Positions 46,711 through 59,598 of a DNA stretch of 64,000 bases are shown piece after piece. The stretch comes from Botrytis cinerea B05.10 (taxonomy: Eukaryota > Ascomycota > Leotiomycetes > Helotiales > Sclerotiniaceae): positions 992,001 to 1,056,000 of the forward strand of contig NC_037311.1 of assembly GCF_000143535.2 (NCBI RefSeq), given 5' to 3'. The notes below the pieces were generated by a model. It did not search any database. It saw only the letters and a list, made by a program, of their open reading frames with translations, and was not told the origin of the DNA. Every line of letters starts with the position of its first letter. The first letter of the stretch is position 1. The position numbers were made by a program, and so were the translations under genes.

Positions 46711-47757
46711 ATGGCAGACTCCCAGATGGAAGTAGATGTTGCTCTCGAGACCCCCGCATCCGACGTATTCATAGCCCCCTCGATAAATCAATCTTTACTA
46801 CTGTCCGGTGCTTCATATCAACATTATTCAGATGTTCCTCCGTCGCTTCTTCCTCTACCCAACACCGACACTTCGAAACCTGATGCGCCTCCAGCCCCTG
46901 GTCCACCATGTGCTCTAGGAATTGATGAAGCTGGGCGCGGTCCTGTTCTTGGTCCTATGGTATACGGACTATTTTATTTACCACTACCTCTCTCCGATCC
47001 ATTGCTACGAAATACACATCACTTCGATGATAGTAAAGTCCTTACACCGACCGTTCGATCCGAGCTTATGGAGAAGCTTTGCACGCCAGGTTCAGATCTG
47101 TATACGCAATGCGGTTGGGCGGTCGACGTTATGTCGGCGAGAGATATTGGTGCCAACATGATGAAACCGGCAACATACAATTTGAATGCCCAAGCTATGG
47201 ATTCCACCATCGCATTGATTCAGGGAGTCATGGATAAAGGTGTCAATGTGAAGGAAATTTACATCGATGCCTTGGGAAATACAGTTACATATCAGAAGAA
47301 ATTGGAACGGATCTTCCCTACAGCTCAAATCACAGTTGCGAAAAAGGCGGATAGTTTGTATCCATGTGTGAGTGCGGCAAGTGTATGTGCAAAGGTTACT
47401 AGAGATGCTGCTCTCGAGTCACTGTATGAAAGCTACATGAATAAAGACGGGGATCAGAAGATGGGCGGAACGGAAGAGGACAGTTGGGGTTCGGGATATC
47501 CATCTGACGCTAGAGCAACTACATGGCTAAAACGCAACATGGATCCTATATTTGGATGGGGTAGTGAATGCCGTTTTAGTTGGGGGACGACGAAGGACAT
47601 GTTAGATCTCAAAGGTATTGCGGCGAAAGTCGATTGGCCAATTGAGGAGGATGATGAGACCAGTAGGTTGACGGATTTCTTCAGTGCGGATAAAGATAAG
47701 GATACGGATGAGCTTGGGTCATGGTTTGGAAGCTCAGTAGGAACGGAAATCTTTTAG
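46711..47757 (+). CDS. Ribonuclease H2 catalytic subunit A
   Basis: Single exon, 348 aa, with the first ATG in frame at 46711 (MADSQMEVDV). Type II RNase H motifs are present: LGIDEAGRGPVLGPMVYG (catalytic Asp72 and Glu73), HFDDSKVLT, EIYIDALGNTVTY, and KKADSLYPCVSAASVCAKVTRD. The C-terminal WGSGYPSDARATTWLKRN and SWGTTKDML are the eukaryotic subunit A signature. It is the nuclease of the three-subunit RNase H2 complex, which removes ribonucleotides misincorporated in DNA and cuts RNA-DNA hybrids in the nucleus. The N-terminal 65 residues are a Ser/Pro-rich extension common in filamentous fungi. No intron. Acidic tail (DEETSRLTDFFSADKDK). Confidence 0.93.
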   Translation: MADSQMEVDVALETPASDVFIAPSINQSLLLSGASYQHYSDVPPSLLPLPNTDTSKPDAPPAPGPPCALGIDEAGRGPVLGPMVYGLFYLPLPLSDPLLRNTHHFDDSKVLTPTVRSELMEKLCTPGSDLYTQCGWAVDVMSARDIGANMMKPATYNLNAQAMDSTIALIQGVMDKGVNVKEIYIDALGNTVTYQKKLERIFPTAQITVAKKADSLYPCVSAASVCAKVTRDAALESLYESYMNKDGDQKMGGTEEDSWGSGYPSDARATTWLKRNMDPIFGWGSECRFSWGTTKDMLDLKGIAAKVDWPIEEDDETSRLTDFFSADKDKDTDELGSWFGSSVGTEIF

Positions 47758-48439
47758 GATAGGGTTTCTTGTCTTGAGACTTGTTTGGCGTTTTGGTAGG
47801 AGGCAAACTTGGAACATTGCCACGCCTTGGTGTAAATATATTGACTGGATTGGAGTTGGGTTGTCTTGTGAAGTCGAGATGGATTTGCCCTAGATTATGA
47901 GTACGGTTCTCCCTGGAACTGTATACCACCACCCACTTACTACTTACTGCAGATGGTAAATTAGGAAAGACGGGTATAAGAAACTTAGAATTCTCCGAAC
48001 TTTCTGATAACGTGAATTTCCACATTCAACATCGTATTGGAAATATCATCAGTCGATACCGTTGGCGAGTTTCAAAGTCTGCGAGCGAGTTGTGCATATT
48101 GATTGATGTTTATATTTATATTTATATTGATGGCAGTTCATTTTCCTTGGCGACAACCAATCAATCAAAGATCTCGGGTTCAGGGTAAGCAGGAAGCTGG
48201 AGCCTGTAAATATTAGCGCAAAACTTAATTTCTATCAACAGCTTCAAAAAAAGTCGCGTCTCTGCCAAAAAGTTATAAGTTATAAGCTTATTGTAAGCTT
48301 TAACTTCCTTTCTCTCCAAGAGCATTAAGCATTAAATTGCGCTCCTTCTTGATTTGCTACTACTCATCATCGAGAGTCTTTCTTTTCCCTTTCAATTTTA
48401 TTCCCCTCAGGACCTTGGAACGAATTGAAACCGGTCACA
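47758..48439. other. Intergenic, promoter of the nucleoporin gene
   Basis: No gene seen. A TATATTTATATTTATATT run lies near 48110 and a CT-rich leader precedes 48440. Confidence 0.5.
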
Positions 48440-51400
48440 ATGTCGCTCTTCGGGAACACGAATCAAAACAAGCCGTCGCTCTTTGGTGCACCGCAGACCA
48501 CAGGAGCGTCTACAGGTGCTAGCACGGGAGGTCTTTTTGGTGGATTGGGAACGACTGCGACTAGCCAGGCTCCATCAACGGGAGGAATGTTCGGTGGAAT
48601 GGGTGCTACAAGCCAACCCCAATCGACTGGCGGTCTTTTTGGAGCAACTACAAGCCAACCTCAATCAACCGGAGGCCTTTTTGGAGGAACGACTACAAGC
48701 CAACCTCAATCAACCGGAGGCCTTTTTGGCGGAACAACTACAAGCCAACCTCAATCGACTGGCGGTCTTTTTGGAGCAGCCAAACCTCAACAACAATCAG
48801 GGACAGGATCCGGTGGTTTATTTGGAGGACTTGGAGCAACTCCAGCAGCAACCCAACCACAACAAACAGGCGGTCTTTTTGGTGCGACTACACAACCCCA
48901 AACTACAAACAACACAACTGGAGGTCTCTTTGGTAATTCTTTGGCACAACCACAACAGCAGCCGCAACAAAGTACTGGTGGGCTTTTTGGAAACACAACT
49001 ACACAACCCAACCCTTCAGGATCAATGTTCGGTCCTACTCCACAAATCCAGCCTCTCTCGCAATCTCGACAACAAAATGGAACCAGCGGTGCCTATTTTG
49101 ATGCTATATTGGAGAAGAGTCGTAAGAGGGCACACGATGAGGATTCCTTGGGCTTACAATTAGGTTTGGGGGATATTCGACAGCGCATGAAGAGGCTGGC
49201 TCCTAGTACCCAAGATGGCTCTGTCGATGGAAGAGCTCATTACCTATTGGCAGCTTCTGGCGTGGACCCAGGCGCTGCGCTCAGAGATTTGAATCTATTC
49301 ACCGCTGCCACAGGAAGACTTGATAGGACAGCACCTGTAGAAGCACCCATTGATGCGGATGTCGAAGCATACCTTACACGTCTGGAAACCCAAACCACAA
49401 TGAGCATGATATCTGAAGGGTTGGCACGATCCGTTCGAGATTTCGATGATTTCCTCGAGGAGAATGTTGCTATGGAATGGAGTGCACAGCGCAAGAGAAT
49501 ATATGAACATTTTGGAATTAAGCCCAGAAGAGAACAAACAACAGGGCCATCAGTGAGCTTTGCAGCTACAGCTACAGAACCTATGGGCGGTTTTGGTCGA
49601 TCAAGACGCGGCAAAGGACTCGCTCCTGGAGCATCTAAAGGGCCTGGAATCCCGCGGGCTAGCGTTTTTGGAAAATCAAGCATGCAGAGATCTGTTATAG
49701 GAGCTATTACTCCAGGAGGAACCGCAAACCGCACACTTTTTACTGATATAGAGAAAGCAGATACGAATGGGTCAGCACCAGGTCCAAGTGACCGATTCAT
49801 TCGCGAGAAGCAGGCTCGATATATCGAGAAAGTCCAGAACCTAAATGGTGCTAGACTAAAGAACCTTCACTACCCAATTGCGAACGAATTCTCAGCTGTT
49901 GTAGCCCAAGGTAGCGAACAGCACTCTGCAGATGTTTACAGGGCATACAGATGCTTGATGGAAATCGTTGGTGAAGATCCTGACCCGGACAGACTACAAC
50001 TCCCTGGCGCGGTCAAACAGAGACAGTTTGCAGCCGCATACCTGGATGACAATACAAACTCAGCTCAAGCGGCCGATTTGAAAAAGCGGATACTCAGTGG
50101 ATCACTTCGATTTCTTGAAAAGGAGTTTTTCGAGAATGTAGAAACTATTGTTGCCAAAAACCCCAGGGAAGCACTTGTGGGTGGTAAGCCTAGTCCTCTC
50201 ACAAAGATCCAGGGTTATGTTCGTCTACGCTCAGCTCGTAAAGACCTTGCTACAGACATCTCCGCTCTACAAATTGTTAATGACGATTACGTCTGGGCAG
50301 TAGTCTTTTATCTTCTGAGATCTGGCCACGTTGAGGAAGCCAATGCTTATGTCCAAGAGAACAGGGAAGCATTCCGGGTAATTGACCGCAGCTTCATGTT
50401 TTACATCGCAGAATATGCCAATAGCCCAGACAGAAAATTAGGACATGACCTTCAAAATCGCATTCAAAGCGAATACAGTCAGCGAAATCGAATTTCCCCT
50501 GAGGGTTCTATAGATCCTTTCAGAATGGCATGCTACAAGATAATTGGTCGCTGCGAACTCCACGTTCGCGCTCTGGATCAAAACATTGTCCAAAACCAGG
50601 ATGACTTTGTCTGGATACAGTTTGTCCTTGCGCGCGAAGCCAACCGAGTCGATGAAATTGCCAGCGATGCATATGGACTCGCAAATGTACAAAAGACATT
50701 CAAAGATATTGGCGCCCGGATGTTTTCCAAGGGAAATGAAAATAGTGGACCATTTAGTGTGTACTTTGTGCTGTTGGTACTTTCAGGCCTATTCGAAGAC
50801 GCAATCGACCTTCTTTATCGCCATAGTATTTCTGATTGTGTTCATTTCGCCACGGCACTTGACTTTTACGGCCTGCTTCGAGTCTCAGATCCAGATGTTG
50901 CAGAGGGTGGATTCTTAAGTTACACAATAAGACAACAACCTCAGATAGCATTTGGATTAATGATGGGATTTTACACTGCAGAATTTAGAGCTGCAAATGT
51001 CAGCGCTGCCGTGGATTATCTCACCTTGATCTGCCTTAATAGTGACCTCAAAGGCGATGCTGGCTCAAAACAAGTCGCATTGTGCCACGAAGCTCTCCAA
51101 GAGCTGATTTTGGAAAGCAGAGAATTTGCTTTGTTGCTTGGAGATATCAGACAAGACGGAAAGCGCCTAAAGGGAGTTATCGAAGAACGCCTGGAACTCA
51201 TCAATCTCAGCAGCGCTGATGATTTCATGAGAACAGTGACGATACAGGCAGGAAGTGTCGCGGATGACAATGGGCGAACCACTGATGCAGTCCTACTTTA
51301 TCATTTAGCAGAAGAGTATGACAACGTCGTTACTATCCTTAACAGAGCCCTTAGCGAAGCTATTGCCGTGCCTGTAGGCCATAGCCCGTTGCGATTACAA

Positions 51401-52010
51401 CCACTCAAGCCAAGGCCTGGAGACAAATCCGGAAGAGAGGCCCATACCAGTCTCAGTCTTACCTCAATTGATGATCCTTTCGAATTGGCTACCATCATGA
51501 CGAAGCTCTACTCAAATAATCGCATGTATCTCAACAAGATCAAGCAAGAAAACCGCGCAGCTTGTGAGGCTTTGTTAAATATCTGCCGTGCTAAGGAATT
51601 TGTTGAAAATAGACAATGGGCTGAAGCATTAGATGTAAGTTCTGACCTTTGGCATTTTGTAGATCACGAGCTAATTTTTTTCACTATAGGTTGTGCAGAA
51701 TCTTGACATTCTTCCCTTGAGCGCCGAGGGCAACCCAAGTGCAGTACGAAGTTATGCCACCAAATTTTCATCACTCTCCCAAGAGGTCGCAAACACTATC
51801 CCTAGTCTTTTGACATGGACAGTCTTGTGTTGCAACAACCAAAGAACTTCCCTCATGAATGCCCAATACGGAGGTAATGAGGGTACCAGACGACTGATGA
51901 TTAATCAATTGAGACAACAAAACATGGACTTAACGACTTATACCAGTCAATTAAGATACAGATTCCCTGCGTCTCTTCATGAAGCTCTTGCGAGGGCTCA
52001 ATCGGAGTAA
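48440..52010 (+). CDS. Nucleoporin Nic96/Nup93 with GLFG-repeat N-terminus
   Basis: Two exons, 48440-51634 and 51690-52010, give 1171 aa. The first ATG (MSLFGNTNQNKPSLFG) opens about 190 residues of GLFG repeats with a tandem STGGLFG-plus-TSQPQ unit, an intrinsically disordered phase that binds transport receptors. A short linker helix (GTSGAYFDAILEKSRKRAHDE) may be the segment that binds the Nup62-type channel trimer. After about 290 the protein becomes the helical Nic96 domain (RFIREKQARYIEKVQNLNGA, DDYVWAVVFYLLRSGHVEEAN, DDFVWIQFVLARE) to the end (LRYRFPASLHEALARAQSE). It scaffolds the inner ring of the nuclear pore. The last 107 residues sit in exon 2, so the intron must be spliced. Filamentous fungi usually carry one such gene. 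Confidence 0.93.
48600..48780 (+). repeat. Coding tandem repeat (GLFG array)
   Basis: Near-identical 45-48-base units encode (T)TSQPQSTGGLFG(G/A). Their DNA identity is higher than codon constraint alone needs, which suggests recent copy-number change. Confidence 0.8.
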
Positions 52011-53049
52011 GGGATGAACATATGACATGAGCTTATGAGCTTGAATGTATATTAGAACAGCACAGTGGGAAGAGATTAAAAGGGCATTTTGAGTTTTTAT
52101 CTGGACGGAACGAAATGAAAACATTGGGGGTCTGTCTACTACTTTTGTAGTTGATTTTTACAGTTTCTCATGAACAAGTGCATAGATGAAGAATGTATTG
52201 TGTTGTCTATTAGAAGATTAATTATGAGTGGTTAATGAATACAGAATATCGAGATCTCGCTTCCAAGTACATGACCAAAGTGGTGTTTTGATTGGAACGC
52301 CAATGCGGGAATGAATACTAATCGGGGCATCTTCCCGTAATTGTGTGAACACTTCTTCACTAGCAACTGATCTGGGTTTTGTCCGTCCCCTGATTATATG
52401 GTGACACCATGACTCGGGGATTATTACAGTTCCAATGTGGTTTGGGAACATTGATAGCAAGCTCGAGCTCATGGCAGTTGATAGAAGCAAACCCCCTCAC
52501 CCCTTCTTGAGCCCTGATAGTAGATGCAAGCGAACACTTCATGACAGATCAGTGCACACGCGTTCTAGAATGGTACAGTACCGCTAACTGTCATGTTAAT
52601 ACGCAAAAGACAATGATGTGCAAAGATTTGTCAAATGGAGATAAAGGCTAGATTGCGGATCGCTTTCCGCAATGATTGACATTTAATCAACATGCCCAGT
52701 AAGCTCTTTCCAAAACGATCTTTTTTTTTACATCAACATTCCCGGTATTTTCCCAGATTTTCTCCATGGTTTCCCCCGAGCTTTCGTATATTTGCTTGAT
52801 CTCCTCAATTTACATGACTCGAGCGAACCCTGATATTAAAATATACATGACGATACATATATGAAAGAACCCCTCCATTCATCGACCCCATTCACTTCAC
52901 CAAACGCAAAATATATACTTGATGTCTCTTATCTATTGCTAACAAGACGAATCGTGCTGTGTCTGTTCTAAAAACTAGAACATTGAGATAAGGAAGTACC
53001 ACGGAAGGCCGCATCGCATGCGAGAACCCGTGGTTCCCGCAGATACAGT
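52011..53049. other. Intergenic region, no gene seen
   Basis: Terminator of the nucleoporin gene and long leader of the bZIP gene. The frames 52218-52542 (minus) lack support. A CT-rich stretch lies near 52720-52800. Confidence 0.5.
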
Positions 53050-54812
53050 ATGACACCTGATGCAAATGCAACTCAGCAGGGATCTACATCTCCATCATCG
53101 GCCCAGCGACATGTGAGCATCGCGCATTCCACTTCGGATGATCGAGAGGAGGGCGAAAATGCAAATGCGACGGGTGATGGTGGGGAGGGAGGCACTCCGG
53201 TTGAGCACGGAGAGGGGAGTGTAGGTGGAGGTGGAACTAGTGGGGGGGAATCGTCGAAGAAGAGGAAGATTCCTCCAACGGAAGAGAGAAGAGCGAGTGC
53301 AAGAGGCGTTGCGAATTTAACGCCAGAGCAGTTGGCGAAGAAGAGAGCGAATGATAGAGAGGCGCAGAGGAGTATAAGGCAGAGGACGAAAAATCAGATG
53401 GAGGGGTATGAGAGGAGGATTAGGGAATTGACTAGCCAACAACCCTATCAGGAGTTACAGCAAGTAATACGGCAGAAGGAAATGGTAGAGCAAGAGAACT
53501 TGGATATCAAGAAGAGGCTATCGCAGGTCATTGCACTTATCACACCAATACTTGGTACTCATGGTCAGTAATTGGGTTTGTGGCTCAACAAATTCGTAGA
53601 AATAGCTAAACCGATAGCTAACTTTGTGATACAGGATTTGAAATTCCTCAATTACCACCGCAGCCAAATTATCCTCCACCCAATCGACCAAATTCCGCGA
53701 ATCGCAATGCATCGACGCCTAACAGTATAACCTCTCCCAACACCGGTGCAGGACCCTCATGGCCAGTTTCTTCTGCATCAATGGCAGTTGCCCCTGCCCA
53801 AGATTCTAGACCCTTTATCCAATCGCAACAAACCCAACAATTAGCACAACAGCGATATGAAATGGCACATAATCTTGAATTGGGCCCCGAAAGACTTGGT
53901 CTAGATTTCCTCCTTGACGAAGGACAGCGTGGGAAGATACCCATCCCTCCTCCTGGTCCACTAGAAACTACTGGATTTCAACAGATCCAAAGATCGACTG
54001 AAAGTATGAGTCCCATACACCAGCGCAACAATTCAACTGCCAGTAGTACAACGAATTACAACACTCCAAATCCTTCCTCGGTCTCAGGCTCAGGCTCAGA
54101 ATTAAACGGATTTAGCGCTCCTATTCGAAACGGTCCTCCTACATGTCCTCTAGATAATCTCCTTCTGGATTTTCTCCAGGAGCGTCAGGCCGCTGCCCTC
54201 GAAGGTCTACCCACGCCCAAACTCGTAGGACCAGCCTATCCATCTGTCTCTAGCCTCCTAAATCCTTCTCGTGGCATTACTTCCCATCCCGTCTCAAAAG
54301 TTTTCACTGATATACTCGCCACTTTCCCAGACCTTTCCACTCTTCCCGAAAGAGTGGCAGTACTCTATATAATGTTTCTCTTGATGCGCTGGCAAATTCA
54401 TCCCAGCCAAGCAAACTATGATCGTCTCCCCTCCTGGATAACTCCTCGTCCTTCTCAGCTTTTCACTCCGCATCCAGCATGGATCGATCATCTCCCTTGG
54501 CCAAAAATGCGAGATATCCTCGTGAGAGATTACAATCCGCGGGATTATCTGTTTGATAACTTTTTTATCCCCTTTACGGGTACATTGAGTCTCAATTGGC
54601 CATATGAACCTACAGATGCACTTCTAAATTCTGGGAGTGGAAATGGGGGATCGGGTCTGGGGTTTAGCGAGGAGGGAGAGTTGTTGATCAATCCAGTTTT
54701 TGAGAGACATTTGAGACGGTTGGAAAATTGGAGTTTGGGACCACAATTTGCGAGTGCGTTTCCGGGGTTGAGGGATACATTTCGCGTTAAGACGGAGGGG
54801 GATAGAAGGTAG
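53050..54812 (+). CDS. bZIP transcription factor with a DUF3425-like C-terminal domain
   Basis: Two exons, 53050-53563 and 53635-54812, give 563 aa. A Gly/Glu-rich, Ser-rich N-terminus precedes a bZIP. The basic region lies at about 97-115 (KKRANDREAQRSIRQRTKNQ, with N-x-x-A-Q-R-x-x-R), followed by a leucine-zipper-like helix (YERRIRELTSQQPYQELQQV, then KEMVEQENLDIKKRLSQVI). The middle is Pro/Asn/Gln-rich, activation-domain-like. The C-terminal region (about 340-502: CPLDNLLLDFLQERQAAALE, VLYIMFLLMRWQIHPSQANY, ITPRPSQLFTPHPAWIDHLP) matches the fungal DUF3425 domain, found behind bZIP regions in Pezizomycotina. Targets are unknown. The intron splits a Gly codon 171 residues in. Confidence 0.88.
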
Positions 54813-56374
54813 CGGATAATGGAAATGCTTTGAGGTGGAAGGAAGATTCTTGTATAAATATGTTTTTAGGTTGGGAGTAAGGGTTACATCAGATGATTGG
54901 GTATCAAATTGGCCCATCGTATAATTTCAACTTGGGTGGTAAGAAGGAGGGAATGGGAGGGAATGGAAAACTATGAAATTAACGGCGTACTAGATATTTG
55001 TATATGTCTGTACGTTTGCAAGAAGTTCTACATGTTGGGGGTCGGGTGGTATGTTTGGAGATGGGATTTGGATTTGGGTTTGCGTATACACGAATACGTG
55101 TGCATTTTTTTTCTTTCTAACAAGCATCTTAACGAAAAAATGGATAGATACACATCGTCGGCATATATCAGTATTTTAGTGGATATTATTCCACCTTTCT
55201 TTCTTCTTCTTTTTCATTTTCATGGTCGCTAAAAAAGATAGAGACAAAGATACAGATACAGATGGCGAGGAGATAGAAACGAAGAAGGGAAATGAGAGAT
55301 AGAAAGAGGGGAAGGGCAACGATGCAAGTATCTAGATGATAATTATGATTGCGATGTGGGTAATTCATACACAAATAGGGAGTAATCAGTCAAGCGATCA
55401 TGTCATCAAAGAGGTTGAATATTGAATGAATGAACGATGGAACTTTCGTCTCCTGCTTGCTTGTATATGTGTATATATGTGTATATATATGAATATGTTG
55501 AGTACATAGGTATGTTACGGTATGGTATGGTATATTATAATATATATATAACCGATGAATATCTAGATTTCCAGATTCCCGACTTCCTAGCCGTAGCCGG
55601 GCAGCGAGATCACATCAGATTCAGATTCAGATTCAGGATCAGAGCAGCGCAGCGCAGCGCAGCGCAGATCCTAGGAATGAATGAATGAATGAATGAATGA
55701 ATGAATGAATGAATGAATGAGTAAATTTGCGAATATAATATAATGCACATGCGCCGTGAGTGTTGAGAATACGCACGTACTAATGGTCGCAAATGAAATG
55801 AAGAGAGATAAATCTCATGTAGACGGGCTGGGCTGGGGTTGACAGTTCGAGTTCGCTATGTAATGCATGCGTTCAATGTTTCAATAGAGTTCGATATTTC
55901 AATATTGATTAGAGGAGTTCGATGGTTTAGAGCTTCTAGATGATTAGAAAATGAACGAGCGGGGGAGCAGGATGGGGATTTGTGTGTGATTATTAGATCA
56001 TCCCAAATGAGTGCCAACTTTGGATTCTGCACGCGAAGAATTGGACTTGCTGAGTGATGTCTATTCACTTATAATGTTGGGATGATGTCACTTAATAGCG
56101 TACAGTTTGTTTGAGTTTGAGATGAGATGTATCAGGATGACCGGTAATTTCAACATTATTTTACTTCACTTTTCTCTTTCACATACTCAATCTACGGGGA
56201 GCGAAATATGAAAGGAAGACTATCTATTTTAATATCGTAATGTATTACTGCAGATCCTGTGCAGACAATACGCTGACCTATTACCTAACTATCTACCCTC
56301 ATCAATCCTAACCATCCGTCCCAAAGTTTCGTTCATTCGTAATCCAAAGTTTTGGCTTTTCATATCAAGACCAT
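54813..56374. other. Intergenic region with simple repeats
   Basis: Convergent gap between the bZIP and the sugar-kinase genes. It holds CAGATT/GCAGC repeats (55615-55670) and a (GAAT)n run (55675-55722). No supported gene; frames such as 54897-55232 are low-complexity. Confidence 0.6.
55675..55722 (+). repeat. (GAAT)n microsatellite
   Basis: About 11 units of GAAT/ATGA, preceded by four GCGCA units. The length is likely to vary between strains. Confidence 0.9.
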
Positions 56375-58693
56375 TTAATCAGCGCTCCAGCCTTCAATTG
56401 CTTCATCGACTTGATCTCTGTATACCTGTTGGGTGTTGCACTGCTCAAGGAATACCTTGTACTTAACATCCAACAACTTCTTCTCATTAGCGTTCTTTCC
56501 TGGTCTGGTTACTTTGCCTGGCTTGCTCATTCTATCCATGATGCTCCACAACTCTTCTGTCTTGCCCTCCTTATCTGCACTAGCGGCTTTAGCACCCAAC
56601 ATGGCGGCACCGTGAACAACAGCTGCGTGTACATATCTTGGGATCAGAACTGGCATAGCGCATGTAGTAGCCATAAGTTCCATGAGAATTTTGTTCTGGC
56701 ATTGGGAACCAGACATGAAGATGGAGGTGATGGAGTGACCAGCACTGTTCATGGTTTCGACGATTTGACGCGTTTGCATTGCGATAAATTCCATGGTTGC
56801 GTAGTAGTAAATGGCTAGACCGTCCATGCTACGGTCGTTGGTAAGACCAATGACTGAACCAGTCATCTTCGGGTTGGCAATTGGTGAACGGTTACCCCAG
56901 AGATCGCCGTAGAAGAAGAAGTGACGTCCAAGATATGAGATGGTTGGAGCATTTTCCTTCTCCTTTAGTTCATCAAGATGGGAATTGAGGTAATCATAAA
57001 TACTGGTGTTGAATGATTCTGCCATGGACATGGCTTCGTTATATGCTGGATGAGTCTCCAAGACGTGCTTGAGAAGTTCACCGGTGGCAGATTGGCCACC
57101 TTCTGCCATCCAGTAACCGGGAAGCAGAACGTCTCGGTAAGGACCCCAAACTCCATCTACGAAGACAGGTTCGCGAGACATAGCCAAATGGCAAGTAGAG
57201 GTTCCAGCCACAGCTGCAAGACGGCTGAATGCTTGGGAAATATCGTTCTTGGGTGCTCCGGTATCGAGATAATCTTGTCCTAGGTTGACCTTTGCGCCAA
57301 CAGTACCGATCCATCCAGCATAAGCATCAATGACACCACTTCCGATAGCAATTCCAGCTGGGAGGCCGAGTTCGTTACCAGCCTTTTCGCTGAGAGTACC
57401 AACAAGTTCACCGGCGCTGAGATACTTGCCGTTCTATACAATTATATTAGCATGAATTCGGATGATTGAAAATCATAAGTCGTAGTTAGAAGCGGGCTTA
57501 CTACTCCGTCTACTCCTCCCATTCGCTTGAAGTTATCTTTGGTTAGATCACCCAAACCAATAGCTTCGTAGAAGTCCTCTTGCCATCCCTTTACACTGCC
57601 ATCAACACCAACTGGGACAAATCCTTGCTTGCAGACAGTACTGCAGTAGCTTCTGCTTTCATTGCCAGTTGCAATGTGCGTCAAAGCATCTGCCAAATCA
57701 TAGAACTTGCAGCGGTCAAAGAGCTCAGGAGGCATGTTGTTCTTGAGCCACAGAACTTTGGGAATTTCCATTTCAATGCTCATCTTCCCTCCTAGGTATC
57801 GTAATAGATTGTGTTCGGTGTCGTTGATTTTCTTAGCCTCTTCGACTGGTCTGTGATCGAGCCACAAAATAACGTTGCGATCGTTGCCATCATTTGCGAA
57901 GTTTGGACCGGTGACAGGTACTGGTTCGTCGGTATCTTCTGAGAATACTGCCAAGGAACAGGTAGCATCGAAACCGATACCACGGATTGTTGTTGGGTCA
58001 ATGTTGTGTTGGCTGAGTGCTCTTTGCACACACATGCAAATACATCTCCAGATGTCTGTGGTGGATTGTTCATAGTATCCAACTTCCGGTTGCCATAAAC
58101 CAATGTTTTCTGTAGCCACTATCAAACGTTAGGACTTGCTACAATGTGTTCTCGAAGTGCAAAACTTACAAGCCTTGATATCTCCTGAAGCATCGATAAT
58201 GCATGCTCTTGCTGATCCAGTTCCAACATCGATTCCGACTGTTTATCACAAAAATCAGCTTATGTCAACGGGTGAAAAGAATCGAAGTGTTAAACGTAGC
58301 AGAAACGTCTCTCGAGTGACACTAGAGTACAAATTGAATAAGAAAATGGAGGAAAACTTACTGAAATGGTCTACATGAGGGTTCAAATCGTTGTGTGGAC
58401 TATGGACATGTCAGTATGAAATGCCACTTATGCTTGTCTTTGATGCAACAATTGGCAGCTATTCAACCCTCAAACTTCTCATTCATCGAGTTAATTTGAG
58501 GGACCCATTGAATTTATATTACCATGTCCAGTTTTTTGGACTCAATTCGAGATATTAAAGCTTTGGTTGGGTCCTAATCAAAAGATGTGTTGGGCATCCA
58601 CCACATCCAATACCCGAGTTCGGCACAACCATTTGAATATGCTAGGTAATGGATTGAAATTTCTGAGAATATGATGAGAAGTACTCACTCCAT
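56375..58693 (-). CDS. FGGY-family carbohydrate kinase (D-ribulokinase-like)
   Basis: Five coding exons join in phase: 58689-58693, 58362-58399, 58170-58238, 57502-58118, 56375-57433, giving 595 aa. The first coding exon is only ATGGA. The protein begins MDPHNDLNPHVDHFIGIDVG (GIDVGT is the phosphate-binding motif), then SARACIIDASGDI, GIGFDATCSLAVF, VILWLDHRPVEEA (substrate loop) and DALTHIATGNESRS in the N-terminal domain. The C-terminal domain has GIAIGSGVIDAYAGWIGT, AVAGTSTCHLAMS and SIFMSGSQCQNKILMELMAT. These blocks match the FGGY-domain kinases similar to yeast YDR109C and human FGGY, believed to phosphorylate D-ribulose. Neighbouring Rpt6 is unrelated. Intron 1 (290 nt) is long for the region. 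Confidence 0.88.
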
Positions 58694-59563
58694 ACTCGCT
58701 TGACGCGATGGCCTAAAGGATATATAATCAGTACAAAGCTCTAACGATGCGCAAATCCAAGGAGGATTGGCGTAAGAACTGTTGAGAGGGAATAGGAGTT
58801 CACGTACTTCCTGTAGTTTTGACGGAAAGGCAATGAGTGATTCATGATGCCGGTATTGGTACGAAATGCTTTTGTCTATTTGTCTGCACAATCCCGATTA
58901 GTACGTGTTACAAAGTTTGACGTCCTCGGTGGCAGGTGTTTCCATTGGATATGGAACAGAATGTTGAGTATGCCAATAGTCTCGAGAGCGTGAGAGCTGG
59001 GCACGGCGGGGTAAAGAGGGGGAATACGGACACAAGTTGGTATAATGTGCGAGGGTGAAACGTAAATCGAACGCTCTATATTCAAAATATATCAATATGA
59101 TGTCGTCGCGGCGAGATAGATAGTTGAAATGTGAATGGTATGGTGGTATGGTGGTATGGTGGTATGGAGGAGGAAAGAAAAGAGGAAAGAAATTTCCAAT
59201 CTATATTGAAAGTCCCCGGTACGTACTGTAGCTCACGATGTAGACCTCTCCGAAGCTTGATCTCCTGGTTGGAAGCTCCAGCTTTTTCATCGTCATAGGA
59301 CCCCACTTTCATTTTGACCTTCCTTCCCCCCACCGAAAAGCGTAAATCTACCAAATAGAGTATGGAATGGCTCACCGTTTGCCCAAAGAGGGAAAATTTG
59401 CAATTCTCATGGATCTCATCACTGGGGCCCAAACCTTATCGTGGCCGTTGCATCCTCCAACCATTATTCTAGAATCCAAACTAGAATAATTAGTATATAA
59501 CACTCGAGGGTGCTCGAGTAATTCCATCTTGTGAGGTTGAGATCTGGAACATATCCATAACAG

Positions 59564-59598
<35 letters not shown>

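Noticed and set aside
48425..48439. Nucleoporin start at 48425
   Set aside because: That codon is TTG; the ATG at 48440 begins the usual MSLFG sequence.
58361..58420. tRNA-like GGTTCAAATC box
   Set aside because: It lies in a coding exon of the FGGY gene and no matching acceptor or anticodon stem was found.
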